A stretch of DNA of 64,000 bases from Asparagopsis taxiformis (Eukaryota; Rhodophyta; Florideophyceae; Bonnemaisoniales; Bonnemaisoniaceae), in the NCBI GenBank assembly GCA_030407315.1, contig JALQPE010000228.1:1-64000 (forward strand), in the 5' to 3' direction. Shown here piece after piece: positions 32,285-42,072 of the stretch (positions are counted from its first letter, which is position 1; each line of letters starts with the position of its first letter). A program made the position numbers and the translations under genes. A model generated the notes under the pieces. The model was not told where the DNA came from, did no database searches, and worked only from the letters and a program-made list of their open reading frames with translations.

Positions 32285-33715
32285 ATGGCGCAGCCACAAC
32301 CCCGGCACGGGCTTGTCGAAACGTACAGCGAAGATGGGCCGATGCATCCATCTGACAAGTACGGAAACGGAACCATTCTATGGGTTGATCCCGCTCGCGT
32401 TGTTTCAATTCCTGCTATCGCAGGGGCTAGCACCCCAGCCTCCGATGTCACATCCGTAGTGCATCTGGATTTCGAACGTCTCTATCTGTACGGTAGCATT
32501 GCGGACAATGGTGACGTAACCTTGGTGGGAGGCATGGACGTGTGCGAGGAGGTGTGGTCGCGCCCCCGACGGAACACATCGAGATATTTACTTCGCATGA
32601 GCTACGAATCTATTACTACCAAACCACATACGCTTGCCTCTATTCTCTTTCATCTCCTGGAGAGGGAAAGGATTATTCCGTTCTACGAAAGTGTAGCAAT
32701 AGTCGCTCACATGCGAGACTGTTGGCATGAAGCTGAGAAGAAAGAGGATCATGTGCCCCTTACAGAACGTACGCTCACAGCGTTTCGAAGGGCTGTGAGC
32801 AGTATGTACAAGTTTGACCTGCCAGCGAATGCTTCAATCGTTCTGGATAAATGGTTCTCGTATGCCTACCATCGTCACACCTTTAACATTGTGCAAGCAG
32901 TCCGAAACTTCACCATTTCTGCTGGTGAAGATGGTAGTGTAGATATAGACACACGGGTATGGGATCTATTCCTCACGAGCTGTGGGTTGCTGGATTTATC
33001 CGTATCCTTCTTTATTCCCGTGTTTGTCCATGAGCGTGATGGGCAATCAGCAGAGGATCCACTCAAAAACTCTCAGAGTCCTGGACCACCACTTCCAGTT
33101 CAGAAAGAGTTCTACACCGAGCATAACTTCTCCCAGTCCGCGATTGGTCGAGATGCCTTCTCAAGACAATCACTAGCATGCCAATTCTTCGTTTCACAGA
33201 CCCAGGAGCGCGCTTCGCATCAAGATAGCTGGACAACTCCGAGACTTACCACAACTTTCGAGAGGGTTGTATTTCTCATGGCATTGATACAAATGGACCG
33301 AGACTGGAAGTTGCAGGCAGAATCCCGGCCACGCTCACGTACAAGAACGAGGTCTTCGAATAGACCCACGCCGCTTTTCAAGAAGGATAGTCCGTGGACT
33401 GCCCAGCGTCTTGGATATGGTATTCATGTGATTCTGAAGTCATGGGATGTATTGGCAAAGTCGCTAGGGGCTACCAATACCGAGGAGCTCTTGCAACCGT
33501 ACCTTCTGTACGACCAGAGAGTATTCACGTACCACGTCCTGGACTCGGAAAATAGGGGCTTCGCACCGCTTCGAGAGCTGAAGACTTTGTTGCACGGCAG
33601 AGGAGCTGTTCGAAGAGTGCAGCACTCGGCAAGCATCTCGAGTGCGGCTGTCCATCGTACGCTGCTGCAAGATGCTCAGATGCGCCTCTGCGCACGTCCT
33701 TCTGGGAGCACATAA
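32285..33715 (+). CDS. Module B: ParB-like N-terminal half of methyltransferase/SET gene
   Basis: Starts at ATG 32,285 (MAQPQPRHG), aligned with the start of the module A protein: ILWVDPARV corresponds to WVFIDPNQV. The ParB motif DGAHR of module A is replaced by GGMDVCE, so this ParB domain has probably lost its active or binding centre. The middle region is helical and aligns loosely. The frame ends at 33,715 while homology continues in another frame from about 33,650-33,690, so a 1-base-type frameshift splits the gene. Joined, the two halves would give about 1,155 residues, against 1,158 in module A. No convincing intron is visible. Confidence 0.72.
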   Translation: MAQPQPRHGLVETYSEDGPMHPSDKYGNGTILWVDPARVVSIPAIAGASTPASDVTSVVHLDFERLYLYGSIADNGDVTLVGGMDVCEEVWSRPRRNTSRYLLRMSYESITTKPHTLASILFHLLERERIIPFYESVAIVAHMRDCWHEAEKKEDHVPLTERTLTAFRRAVSSMYKFDLPANASIVLDKWFSYAYHRHTFNIVQAVRNFTISAGEDGSVDIDTRVWDLFLTSCGLLDLSVSFFIPVFVHERDGQSAEDPLKNSQSPGPPLPVQKEFYTEHNFSQSAIGRDAFSRQSLACQFFVSQTQERASHQDSWTTPRLTTTFERVVFLMALIQMDRDWKLQAESRPRSRTRTRSSNRPTPLFKKDSPWTAQRLGYGIHVILKSWDVLAKSLGATNTEELLQPYLLYDQRVFTYHVLDSENRGFAPLRELKTLLHGRGAVRRVQHSASISSAAVHRTLLQDAQMRLCARPSGST

Positions 33716-35754
33716 TGACGATCTGTCGGCACAAAGAATTGTTCGACCAAACCGTTTCTTCACCGCGAGCAATACCTTTCCTACAGGGCTTCCAGGCGTC
33801 GACTGGTTCCCCGGATGCTGGGAGGTTTACGACTATTCGGGCTCTGGGTATGGTTGAAAGGCAACTCACGGCATTCAGCCTCACAGAAGAGCCACAATCA
33901 ACGCCCGACCCTAATGAGGAGCTGTTCGGAGACACTGAGAGAACAGCTTCTCCAGTACGGGATTCTCCGCCCGGCGGGAACGGAACGAGCCCGAATGCTA
34001 AACGCAGACGACTAGATGAAAGCCCTTCTGGTGCAGGAAGCTCGAGCAGGAATAGCGGTAACAGCGGTACCGCCGAAGCGGCCAGAGCTGATATAAAATC
34101 CATGCGTGCAGAAGATGAAGTGTTGATTCCTCCAGAAATGGACAACATGAAAGGATCTGTCCTGCATACTTTCAACTGCAGCTTCAGAGACCTTTTGAAG
34201 AACTATGACGCTGTTGACAATCCTCGAAAGCTGCAAATCCGGGAAGGTGCTCAGTTGGTACTCACTGACCCGCCGTACACTAGGTGTATGTCCGGCAGAG
34301 GAAACTCTGGTTACGATGTCCTCCGTCAGGAAGAAATCGAAGACACGGTAGCTGAAATTTCCAAGGTGACGCGCAAGGGTGGTCATGTTCTCATATTCAC
34401 ATCTGCTGCTCTGTTCTACAATTGGGTATACGAGCTTCGCAAAGTGAAATACTCTACGGGTAGTCCTATGTTCGCGGTTGATTCGCAGCCTATCGTCTGT
34501 ACTCGGAGCCCCACCCATTTTACTTCGCCTCCGTATAGGATTACGACCAGTTTGTTAAATATGGTCGAGCTGGTTGTACATGCTGCGAAGCTGGGTAAGG
34601 GTAAAGAAGGCTGGGGGATGGTGAACTACCGAAATGCAGGATACATCCCTTCTAGGTTCAAGGCTTGGACAAATGTCATCGAAAACATCCCGCGCATCAC
34701 AGCATCGGAGACAGTGAAATATTTGGACAAGGACAAGAAAAAGGTTACGTTGCGCCCCGAGCAGAAGACCATAGCTCTCATGCAAGAGCTCATTGGACGT
34801 TTCTCAAACCAGGGAGACTTGGTCGTGGACATGTTTGCTGGCACTTTCTCTACTGCAGTTGCATGCTTTCCTATGCACCACGGTCAGTACAGGAGGTTTG
34901 TGGGGTGTGAGAAGTTCACGGACTGCTTTGAACTATCCCTTCCTAGAGTCAATCTTGCATTTCTGCAGCAGGTCTCCATTGGGAACTTTGCTCAACAGTC
35001 CACGCCCGCCCTGCAGCAGCTGGCCACTTCTCAACTCGGAACTTCCGATGACGATTCCCACTCGAAGAACCCCTCCAGTTTACCAAGTTCGACACAACTT
35101 CCACCCCACCTCATCAGCTTTCTGACCGCCATTTGGTGCATCCCAGACCACCACAATGACTTGATAGACCTTCCTATTCACAAATGGCCACAATCACTGC
35201 TGGGCTTGTTGTCCACCATGGATAGTAAAACCCTGCTATCAATTGATGCAATGGCACACAATGTATACGTTGCAACTTCAACTATACCTGCAGCTGGTGA
35301 TGGACTCTTCGCAAGAGTAGATATTGATCCAGGAGATATCGTCGGGTACTATTTTGGGGCAGTGGTTTACAAGGATCTCTACCAAGCAAAACTGAAGACG
35401 TTTGGTACGGGTCCGACTTCGTTCTCGATTGAGCGCTTCCAGAAGTACGCAGTTCAAATCAAGGACCCAAATATCACCTGCTTGCTTCCGTCTACGTCTA
35501 GCCGCCCCATCTTCATTGTTCCATTCGAGTATTGCGCTGCTTCGAAAATCAACGACCCAACGTTCGTGGATCCAGCAGAGGGAACCGATCGCCCGTCGCG
35601 AACTGCTAATGTTAGTTTCTCCTCCCCTGTACAAGAACTCATCAGTGAGAGCTCTGTGTCTAGCTACCAAGTTGTATGTGTTACTGCTAACGAGGCTATC
35701 TCAGCTGGATCCGAGCTGTTTATCGAATACGGTCATGATTACTTCACTGTCTAG
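33715..35754 (+). CDS. Module B: beta-class DNA methyltransferase / SET C-terminal half
   Basis: 679 residues are open from the listed ATG, but the true N-terminus is likely the upstream frame. An NLS-like AKRRRLDE lies at 95-102. The methyltransferase has VLTDPPYTR (DPPY 185-188), NSGYDVLRQEEI and then VDMFAGTFSTAVA (372-384), again IV-before-I as in beta-class N6A/N4C methylases. The SET-like domain spans ~517-675: AAGDGLFARVDI, GDIVGYYFGAVV, SKINDPTF, TANVSF and SELFIEYG. All key motifs are intact, so catalytic ability may survive even if ParB is lost. Downstream lies the plus-strand coiled-coil gene. Confidence 0.82.
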   Translation: MTICRHKELFDQTVSSPRAIPFLQGFQASTGSPDAGRFTTIRALGMVERQLTAFSLTEEPQSTPDPNEELFGDTERTASPVRDSPPGGNGTSPNAKRRRLDESPSGAGSSSRNSGNSGTAEAARADIKSMRAEDEVLIPPEMDNMKGSVLHTFNCSFRDLLKNYDAVDNPRKLQIREGAQLVLTDPPYTRCMSGRGNSGYDVLRQEEIEDTVAEISKVTRKGGHVLIFTSAALFYNWVYELRKVKYSTGSPMFAVDSQPIVCTRSPTHFTSPPYRITTSLLNMVELVVHAAKLGKGKEGWGMVNYRNAGYIPSRFKAWTNVIENIPRITASETVKYLDKDKKKVTLRPEQKTIALMQELIGRFSNQGDLVVDMFAGTFSTAVACFPMHHGQYRRFVGCEKFTDCFELSLPRVNLAFLQQVSIGNFAQQSTPALQQLATSQLGTSDDDSHSKNPSSLPSSTQLPPHLISFLTAIWCIPDHHNDLIDLPIHKWPQSLLGLLSTMDSKTLLSIDAMAHNVYVATSTIPAAGDGLFARVDIDPGDIVGYYFGAVVYKDLYQAKLKTFGTGPTSFSIERFQKYAVQIKDPNITCLLPSTSSRPIFIVPFEYCAASKINDPTFVDPAEGTDRPSRTANVSFSSPVQELISESSVSSYQVVCVTANEAISAGSELFIEYGHDYFTV

Positions 35755-35941
35755 CTGTTACCCTCTCACAGTCAAATTTCACAAGTAAATCCTTCTCCAT
35801 TAATGTTTTCACTCTGTTTCCCATACCTTCAATTTATTTTTATCGTAATGTACTCTTTCCCCCCAAGCAAGCAATGCGTAGAAGAATTTCCCGTTTGGTA
35901 CGTAATGCGTCTGCATAAGGTTGGACAAGGTATATTCTGTG

Positions 35942-36067
35942 CGTAAAATTTGGTAATTTTTTGGGCTCAAAAATTACTGCAGTAAAAACTGATCTACCCG
36001 AGTGCACTTTGCTAGATCAGTTTTTACTGCAGTAATTTTAGAGCCCAAAAAATTACCAAATTTTACG
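35942..36067. mobile_element. Foldback MITE copy 2
   Basis: Same family as 31,783-31,904, with arms starting GCGTAAAATTTGGTAATTTT and ending with the complement. Nearly identical arms indicate a recent copy. Confidence 0.88.
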
Positions 36068-36453
36068 CTGCCTTGTATGTGTTCTGGCATAGCCACGGGC
36101 ACCACACAACCCTACATGGCATGTCGAAGGCTGAGGTTTGGATACCAGCCGTTCTTAGTTGTTTGCCTTGTTCCACATGCGGACGGTGTCCGCTTGTTTT
36201 TCAGCACAATGACAATGTAGAGAGAAATGCAGGTACCACAACTGTCTTGTACATTGTACATCCATTCTCGCATTTCGTACATCATGCATGTACCACACGC
36301 AGGAAAAGCTGCTCAATGTACATTCTATGTGGTATGAAGTTTAACGCTTCTATAATTATAGCGTTAACGCTCCTAGCAACAAAACAGCCCGGAAGAACAA
36401 ACTGAGCCGTGGTCATCTACATAGTCAGCTAGTGCTGCTTACATAGTGCTGAG

Positions 36454-36574
36454 ATTAAATTTCGGTAATTTTTCTAGCTATGAAATTACTGCAGTAAAAA
36501 CTAATCTACCTATGTGCACTTGGGTAGATCACTCTTTACTGCAGCAATTTCAGCGCAAAAAAGATTACCAATTT
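36454..36574. mobile_element. Foldback MITE copy 3, diverged
   Basis: Starts TTAAATTTCGGTAATTTTTC and keeps ATTACTGCAGTAAA and GTGCACTT, but the arms have several mismatches. Confidence 0.75.
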
Positions 36575-36873
36575 CCTTGCCCCGAATATACCTTAGCCTA
36601 CGTTCTGCAAACACATAGAGATGTAACCAAAATAACTTCTCTGGCTGATTGCATTGCTGGCTCCATTGCTTTTGGGTATGCCCAGGACCGTTACTGCCCG
36701 CAGCTTTTGTAACGGCCGTACCAATGTCCTTATCCGTTACATCTTCCGTCCATGCTCGAGACAAGTTTCCCCCTGGTCTCTTCTACTTATCCTTCCCTTC
36801 TCCTCAGCAACGTTTCCAGTTCTACTCAAGTACTCTATCCTGGGCGTGAACCATTCAACGGTTTCCAGCAAAA

Positions 36874-38547
36874 ATGAGAGATGATTTATCTTTGACTAGG
36901 TTTGCAAAGTTCGAAGAACGGTTCGCATCCCTCGAACAGTACATGCGCGATTCCCTTTCGTCTATTCAATTGGAGCTGGCGTGTATTCGATACATGGCCT
37001 CCGCTGCTGCCGGAACAAACACTGTCCCTTCAGTTGTTCTGGATGAGAGATCAAGAAAAGCAGGTCAAATTGCCACGCTGGTGTCTTCTCTGTTCAACAA
37101 CAGGCAGGTGACATCTCGATTCGTCGCTTTCAGAACTGTTGCAGAGCTTGTTAAAACCTTTGTTGACGCCAATTTGCTCAACAATTGTAATTCGAGGTCT
37201 GCAACATCACCACAGGTGGATTCCTGCACAACGTTGCTTCTTGCTGCCCTGTCGTTTTCGCAGACTTCAAGTTCAAATTCTGAGGTAAGGCAATCCAAGA
37301 GATCTCTTATCGGAACGGCAGTAGGGAAACGACATGTGTTCTTAAAACGCTCTATTATCGGAACTGCGTTTATTTCAATGGCAAATGACAGAATTGTGCG
37401 ATGGAAGGACTCGACGAGCAGGAATGCTGGGGTCCTCGATCCTGGGGAGGAGGAGGACTTGAACAGCAATACTCTATCTCGAGACTATGCACTACGCAAT
37501 GCTACAGTAGTGCCCATCGAAAAGCCGTCTTGGCTGCACATTTCCCAACGAGCTCTTTTCCATGCCATGGATATTTCGATGCCCACGGAGGCAGAACGAA
37601 ACGTGGAACAGTCTACGCATTTGCAGGTTACTCTTTCAAAGCGTCGCCGACTGTCTGGTTCGAAAGAAGCACGCCGTACTGGTACATCCTCTTCATCTTC
37701 TTCCGCTGTATCCAACCTTTCTCCGTCTGACTTACAGTCTATTCCGATTATTACCTCTGCACTACGGCAGCTTACACAGTTCTTCAACACTTCCCGGAAA
37801 CAGATGAAAATGGAATTGGTCAAACAAGCATTCTTCCTCATCCACCGAGATATGAAGGCAACTGTGGATGTTTCTTCTGCCCATGCTGTTTCCACAACAG
37901 AAATGTGTCCACCTGACTCTATTCCGACAACTTCGAGAGCTTACGGAACAGGAGAAGAAGCTCTCGAAGTGTATTCAAAAAATGATTCCATCTTCTCAAA
38001 TTTCATTCTGAGCCGTCCTGAGCTTCACATTCAGGTTACTTACATAGTTCAGGTGAGCGGTGATATCGATGGTGAAAACATTGCGAGTACGCGAGTGGAG
38101 AAGTTGGCTGTCTGTTCATTCTCCTTTCTTACTCTAGCTATGATATTGTTATGCAGTTTTTGCCAATGTACACAACTGGAGATGCTCTGTCATGAACCTC
38201 ATGCTATTCAAGCATGTTATAAGATTGCAATATGCCTCCAAGGTTTATTTAACGAAGCCCTGAAACAACAGCCTACATCTCATTTTGGGAAGGATGGATT
38301 CCCCTTGCGCGTTACATGGGGACATCTTGAGCTCCGGGACTACCTCATGGGAGGTGACTGCCTCACGGGGATCATTAGAAAGAAGAGAAACCTAACAGCA
38401 CAAGAATACGAGTCTGTCCGTTTCGTTTCAGGCTTCAGACATACTGAGCGCTCAGAAGATAACCCAGCAAACAGACCAGTTTCCAATCATGATTGTGTAC
38501 CTCTCGAGGAGGATGATGAACTTGGTATTTCTTTAATTGGCATGTAG
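36874..38547 (+). CDS. Module B: coiled-coil partner protein of unknown function
   Basis: 557 residues in one frame. A coiled coil at ~8-45 (FEERFASLEQYM) opens the protein. An NLS-like SKRRRLSG lies near residue 253. A hydrophobic helical region (~395-440) follows FILSRPELHIQVTYIVQV, which corresponds to FIAVRKEMLFKVEYEVQI in the module A partner. The C-terminus is acidic. It stops 126 bp from the convergent WWxA gene, the same tail-to-tail pairing as in module A. No catalytic motif recognised. Confidence 0.72.
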   Translation: MRDDLSLTRFAKFEERFASLEQYMRDSLSSIQLELACIRYMASAAAGTNTVPSVVLDERSRKAGQIATLVSSLFNNRQVTSRFVAFRTVAELVKTFVDANLLNNCNSRSATSPQVDSCTTLLLAALSFSQTSSSNSEVRQSKRSLIGTAVGKRHVFLKRSIIGTAFISMANDRIVRWKDSTSRNAGVLDPGEEEDLNSNTLSRDYALRNATVVPIEKPSWLHISQRALFHAMDISMPTEAERNVEQSTHLQVTLSKRRRLSGSKEARRTGTSSSSSSAVSNLSPSDLQSIPIITSALRQLTQFFNTSRKQMKMELVKQAFFLIHRDMKATVDVSSAHAVSTTEMCPPDSIPTTSRAYGTGEEALEVYSKNDSIFSNFILSRPELHIQVTYIVQVSGDIDGENIASTRVEKLAVCSFSFLTLAMILLCSFCQCTQLEMLCHEPHAIQACYKIAICLQGLFNEALKQQPTSHFGKDGFPLRVTWGHLELRDYLMGGDCLTGIIRKKRNLTAQEYESVRFVSGFRHTERSEDNPANRPVSNHDCVPLEEDDELGISLIGM

Positions 38548-38673
38548 AACTGTTCTAGCTGGAACACCGCCGTCTTCATGTGACTGTAGTAGTTCCCATT
38601 GCTTGCCTCTGCTCCGCAATGTATGCTTCAGAATAATTAAACTAGTTCTTCCATGTTCATCTCACTACCTGTA

Positions 38674-40368
38674 TCATTTTATGTACTCCTCTGCCCTTTT
38701 CTCTGACACACTATACCCCACCACATCATTGACCACATCTTCCGATATTAACTTGCCTATTCTACATGGTTCTTCCACACCACGGAATATGACATACGGC
38801 ATATGCACTCTCAATGTTCCCCACAACATGTCACCAGCCCTTCCTCTTTTCCTTTGCGTCGTAGGTTCCCATTCAATGCGGAAACATTTCTTTCTTTCGC
38901 TTCTCCACCCTTCTAGACTCCCGTCACCATCGAACCCCCCGTGCACGCCACATATCGAGGGACATTCCTGCAGCTCCATTCCGTTCACATATTCACCTTG
39001 GACTACAGCACTACCGTTGCGAGCCAGACACCATACGTTCGATTTAGATCCGGCAATGCAGAACGAGCTACTGCCAATTGCAACAGATGTCGACTGTGCT
39101 TCCATCGTTTCCGAGCACAATATCGTACCAAACAACCGCAGAGCACATGGCCTCGCTGTTCCGTTCATGTCACCACACTCTTCATTCTCCTCCCCTTCCG
39201 AGTTGCTTATGTTACGCCTATAAACCAGAGACTCAGTTCGCCATCTGTGCCCCAATCCTAGCAGATCCGATAGTGTGGAAAAACTGGAACACGTAATGTT
39301 CACAGCTTCTCCGCCATTTCCAGCCACTGCCGCGTGAAGCCCTGGGTACACTTTGTAATACCCCCCTCGATAGGTTTCTGCTGTTCCCTTTAGCATTTCC
39401 CGGAATAGCTCAGTGCTCAATGAGATTGGAATCTGGACAGGTCCGCTAATAGCCGTTCCACTCGTGCATGCACCGTCAATCTCACCATGTGGGTAGCCAC
39501 CCCCTGGGGTTGACAAAGTGCTTCGATTAACCTGTTCCACAACTTTCTCTACCGCACGCTGCAAGAGCATTAACAAAATCTTTCCAGCCGATACTGTTGA
39601 TGCACAATTTAGAACCCTTTCGTTCCAACCAAGCCGAATCTCGCTAGCATTTCCAGAAAGCATTATATTTTCTAGTGTTCTCAGCCTTGTCTCCATACCA
39701 CTGTATGTTTTGACGTCAAGTGCTGATTCCACTTTTGGCTTCTTCCTCTGCGGTGATATCGCTTCAGATTCTCCATCTGATTGGTCATGACATTCTACTC
39801 TCTCCGCTTCGTAATCCACAGCCTCTCCATTGCTCGTTCGCCACGGTGTCGGGGGCTGGCCCCCCGACATCAACTTATTTCCGAGCAGAAACTTTACGTT
39901 TTCGTAGGCGACACAAGGATAATTCATTTCAGGAATAGCATCGTATAACAATCTGCCTTCTGCCACTGCCATTTCATTATGACTCGGCTTCACAGCGTTC
40001 GAATGCCGCCACGTAGTGACTTCCAAGACTGAAATCTCCTTTTCCTCCCTCGTCAACCTCACGATTGCATCATCCACATCCTTTCCATTCTGCTCCACCA
40101 CACCAGGCGTGTACATTCCATCTCCTCTGTCTACGTCGATGCGGTCTCCCACTGACGGCTTACCACTGCAGACAGGATACTGCTCAGGAAGTTTCATTTC
40201 CACAACCGTAGCCTTCCACCATATTGCGTCATCGCCAACTTGGAACCATACGTCTATTTCCGTTCCGACACATGGGAGTGCATCTACGGCAGCTGCCCGC
40301 TCACGCTCACGACCAGCTTTCGCTTTTTCGCTCTGTCGCCTAATTCGCAATGATTCACGCCTCGTCAT
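38674..40368 (-). CDS. Module B: WWxA (Tudor/Agenet-like) putative reader protein
   Basis: 564 residues in one frame. A very basic start (1-25) precedes the WWxA domain (~35-125) with AIWWKATVV (WW 50-51). A second SH3/Tudor-like half may follow (VGDRIDVDRGDGMYTPGVV). NLS-like PQRKKPKVE lies at 206-214 and a short coil at ~222-240. The C-terminal half matches the module A protein (LRLFGTILCS, GTLRVHMPYVIFRG). An acidic linker separates the halves. It faces the coiled-coil gene tail-to-tail. Reading of a chromatin mark is inferred from fold resemblance only. Confidence 0.75.
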   Translation of the reverse strand: MTRRESLRIRRQSEKAKAGRERERAAAVDALPCVGTEIDVWFQVGDDAIWWKATVVEMKLPEQYPVCSGKPSVGDRIDVDRGDGMYTPGVVEQNGKDVDDAIVRLTREEKEISVLEVTTWRHSNAVKPSHNEMAVAEGRLLYDAIPEMNYPCVAYENVKFLLGNKLMSGGQPPTPWRTSNGEAVDYEAERVECHDQSDGESEAISPQRKKPKVESALDVKTYSGMETRLRTLENIMLSGNASEIRLGWNERVLNCASTVSAGKILLMLLQRAVEKVVEQVNRSTLSTPGGGYPHGEIDGACTSGTAISGPVQIPISLSTELFREMLKGTAETYRGGYYKVYPGLHAAVAGNGGEAVNITCSSFSTLSDLLGLGHRWRTESLVYRRNISNSEGEENEECGDMNGTARPCALRLFGTILCSETMEAQSTSVAIGSSSFCIAGSKSNVWCLARNGSAVVQGEYVNGMELQECPSICGVHGGFDGDGSLEGWRSERKKCFRIEWEPTTQRKRGRAGDMLWGTLRVHMPYVIFRGVEEPCRIGKLISEDVVNDVVGYSVSEKRAEEYIK

Positions 40369-41324
40369 AGTTCCTCCACGAAATAAAGATACTACAACGC
40401 ACTATCTGCAATTTTGTTTAGGACAAGTCTTCGTCGACTTCTTCACTAGATACTACTTCACCCATGTCTGTAACGTCCAATTTTTCATTTTTATCGTATG
40501 ATACGAATTCACTACCTTGTTCCCTACTGCCGCACAAGTTTTCAAATCCACTAATACTGCGTTTAAGATACTAGTAACGCTTAAAGCCAGGGCGGAACTC
40601 ACTATTCAGGTCAATCTTGTGTATGCGGGAGTGACTTTATTGCAAAATTTTGCGACTTCGACAGTAACTATGCCGTAGTATCTGTGCTAAAAATCAACAT
40701 AGATGGTGCCATTCTTTACTAAGTAATACTACAGAAACTAAACTCAAGTACAATTATCTACTCTTTCGACCGTACCCTACCTATGGTAGAACAATGACCA
40801 TAACGAGATTAGCTAGTTCACGTCATACACTCTGTATCTCGCCTCTTTCATATGATTCTGCATGGACGTCCAAAACGTGACGTCATCGAAGCGTATGGCG
40901 CGTTGGAACAGTCAGTACCACTCCATCCCTCTACCATCACTACATTGCTACGACTACCACCAGTACCTCAGACCGGCGTGACCATCAATGTTCATGGTTC
41001 GAGTCCAACATGGTACTGTCATACATATGGTTCCCTCGTCTCGTGATTCCAGCAAGTAAATTCTAAAAATAATGGAATATGCCACCTCCGGTCACCGTCA
41101 TGACCAACGCGACGTGTCTTTGTCCTTTCCAGTGTTATTTTTCCGTACAGTAGTGGAAAATTCCACCATGTCACGGTGCTTATACCCACTCCCACGGCGC
41201 AGTTTCATTCCACTCTATTCTTTATGGTATTTCCATTACTTATCTATGGCACGGCGCCGGTAATTTCTGCGATTTTTTTATGGTTTGCCATTCCACTAAT
41301 TTCTAATGGTCCAGACCATAAAAA
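40369..41324. other. AT-rich gap upstream of module B reader
   Basis: No supported gene. It should contain the promoter of the minus-strand gene starting at 40,368. Base composition changes sharply to GC-rich at about 41,350. Confidence 0.4.
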
Positions 41325-42028
41325 TTACTGGTTTTTCAAAAAATTGCTTATCCTGTGCAGCGTTTCACCGTTGGCTAGACGAAGCAACTTCTGCCCGTAG
41401 AGGTCGGTCGCGGGTATCGTGATGCAGCGTCCGTCAGCGCCCGTGGTGACTTCGATAGCTCGCGTCGCGTGCGGCGGAATCGACGTGCGGCGCGCAACGC
41501 GGATTGGTGCGAATTCTGTCGGTCGGGTAGTCTTGGGGGTCGGTGCGCGGCGCGGTTTCGTCGGCGTGCGTGGGAGCATCGGAACGTGGTCTCCATAGCG
41601 GGTTCGCAACGCGCGCTGCGGCGCAGTATAGATCATCCGAACCACGCGGTCGATGAAGTCTGCTCCCAGAATGCAAGGGACGGATAAGCGCGGCATCACC
41701 AGGAAAGTTTGAAGGTGCGCGCGGGCACCTAGAATAACGCTAAGTCGCAACGACGCGTTCGGCGCGAGGCGTCGTCCATTCGCGTCGATAATCGCGCAGC
41801 GCAGCGCAGCGTCGGCAGCGTAGCGTGGCGCTTCCAATCAGCGCCTAATACGTTCTCGCGAATGAGGCTCGGGCCCGCGCCGGTATCAAGCACAGCGGTC
41901 ACCGCGGTGGCCGTGCGTAGATTATATCCGACGCGTATCTCGAGTTTGTAGTTCGCGGTAGGGGTCTGAAACAGGACCACTGTTTCGGGTGGTAACGGAG
42001 GCGGTCTTTCGCGCGGCGGTTGCGTCAT
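41325..42028 (-). pseudogene. Retroviral-type aspartic protease region
   Basis: The active-site motif VLDTGAGPSLI is in one frame (42,028-41,729) and the second typical motif, PCILGADFID, in another (41,837-41,325). One frame change near 41,800 is needed. The coding text stops near the AT-rich junction, so the protein is fused to nothing downstream. Family assignment is from the DTGA and ILGAD motifs. Confidence 0.7.
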
Positions 42029-42072
42029 CGCGCGTCGCGTGTCCGTTGAGTGGAGAGGAGTCGGCCCACCCG

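Larger units (their letters stand above)
35755..36873. other. Gap between module B genes, with two MITEs
   Basis: Contains the foldback MITEs listed separately, plus a small palindrome near 36,340-36,370 (CTATAATTATAG). No gene supported. The coiled-coil promoter should lie just before 36,874. Confidence 0.45.

Noticed and set aside
33600..33715. Intron joining the two halves of the module B methylase-SET gene
   Set aside because: Frame-compatible GT...AG pairs are only about 23 bases long; a frameshift is simpler.
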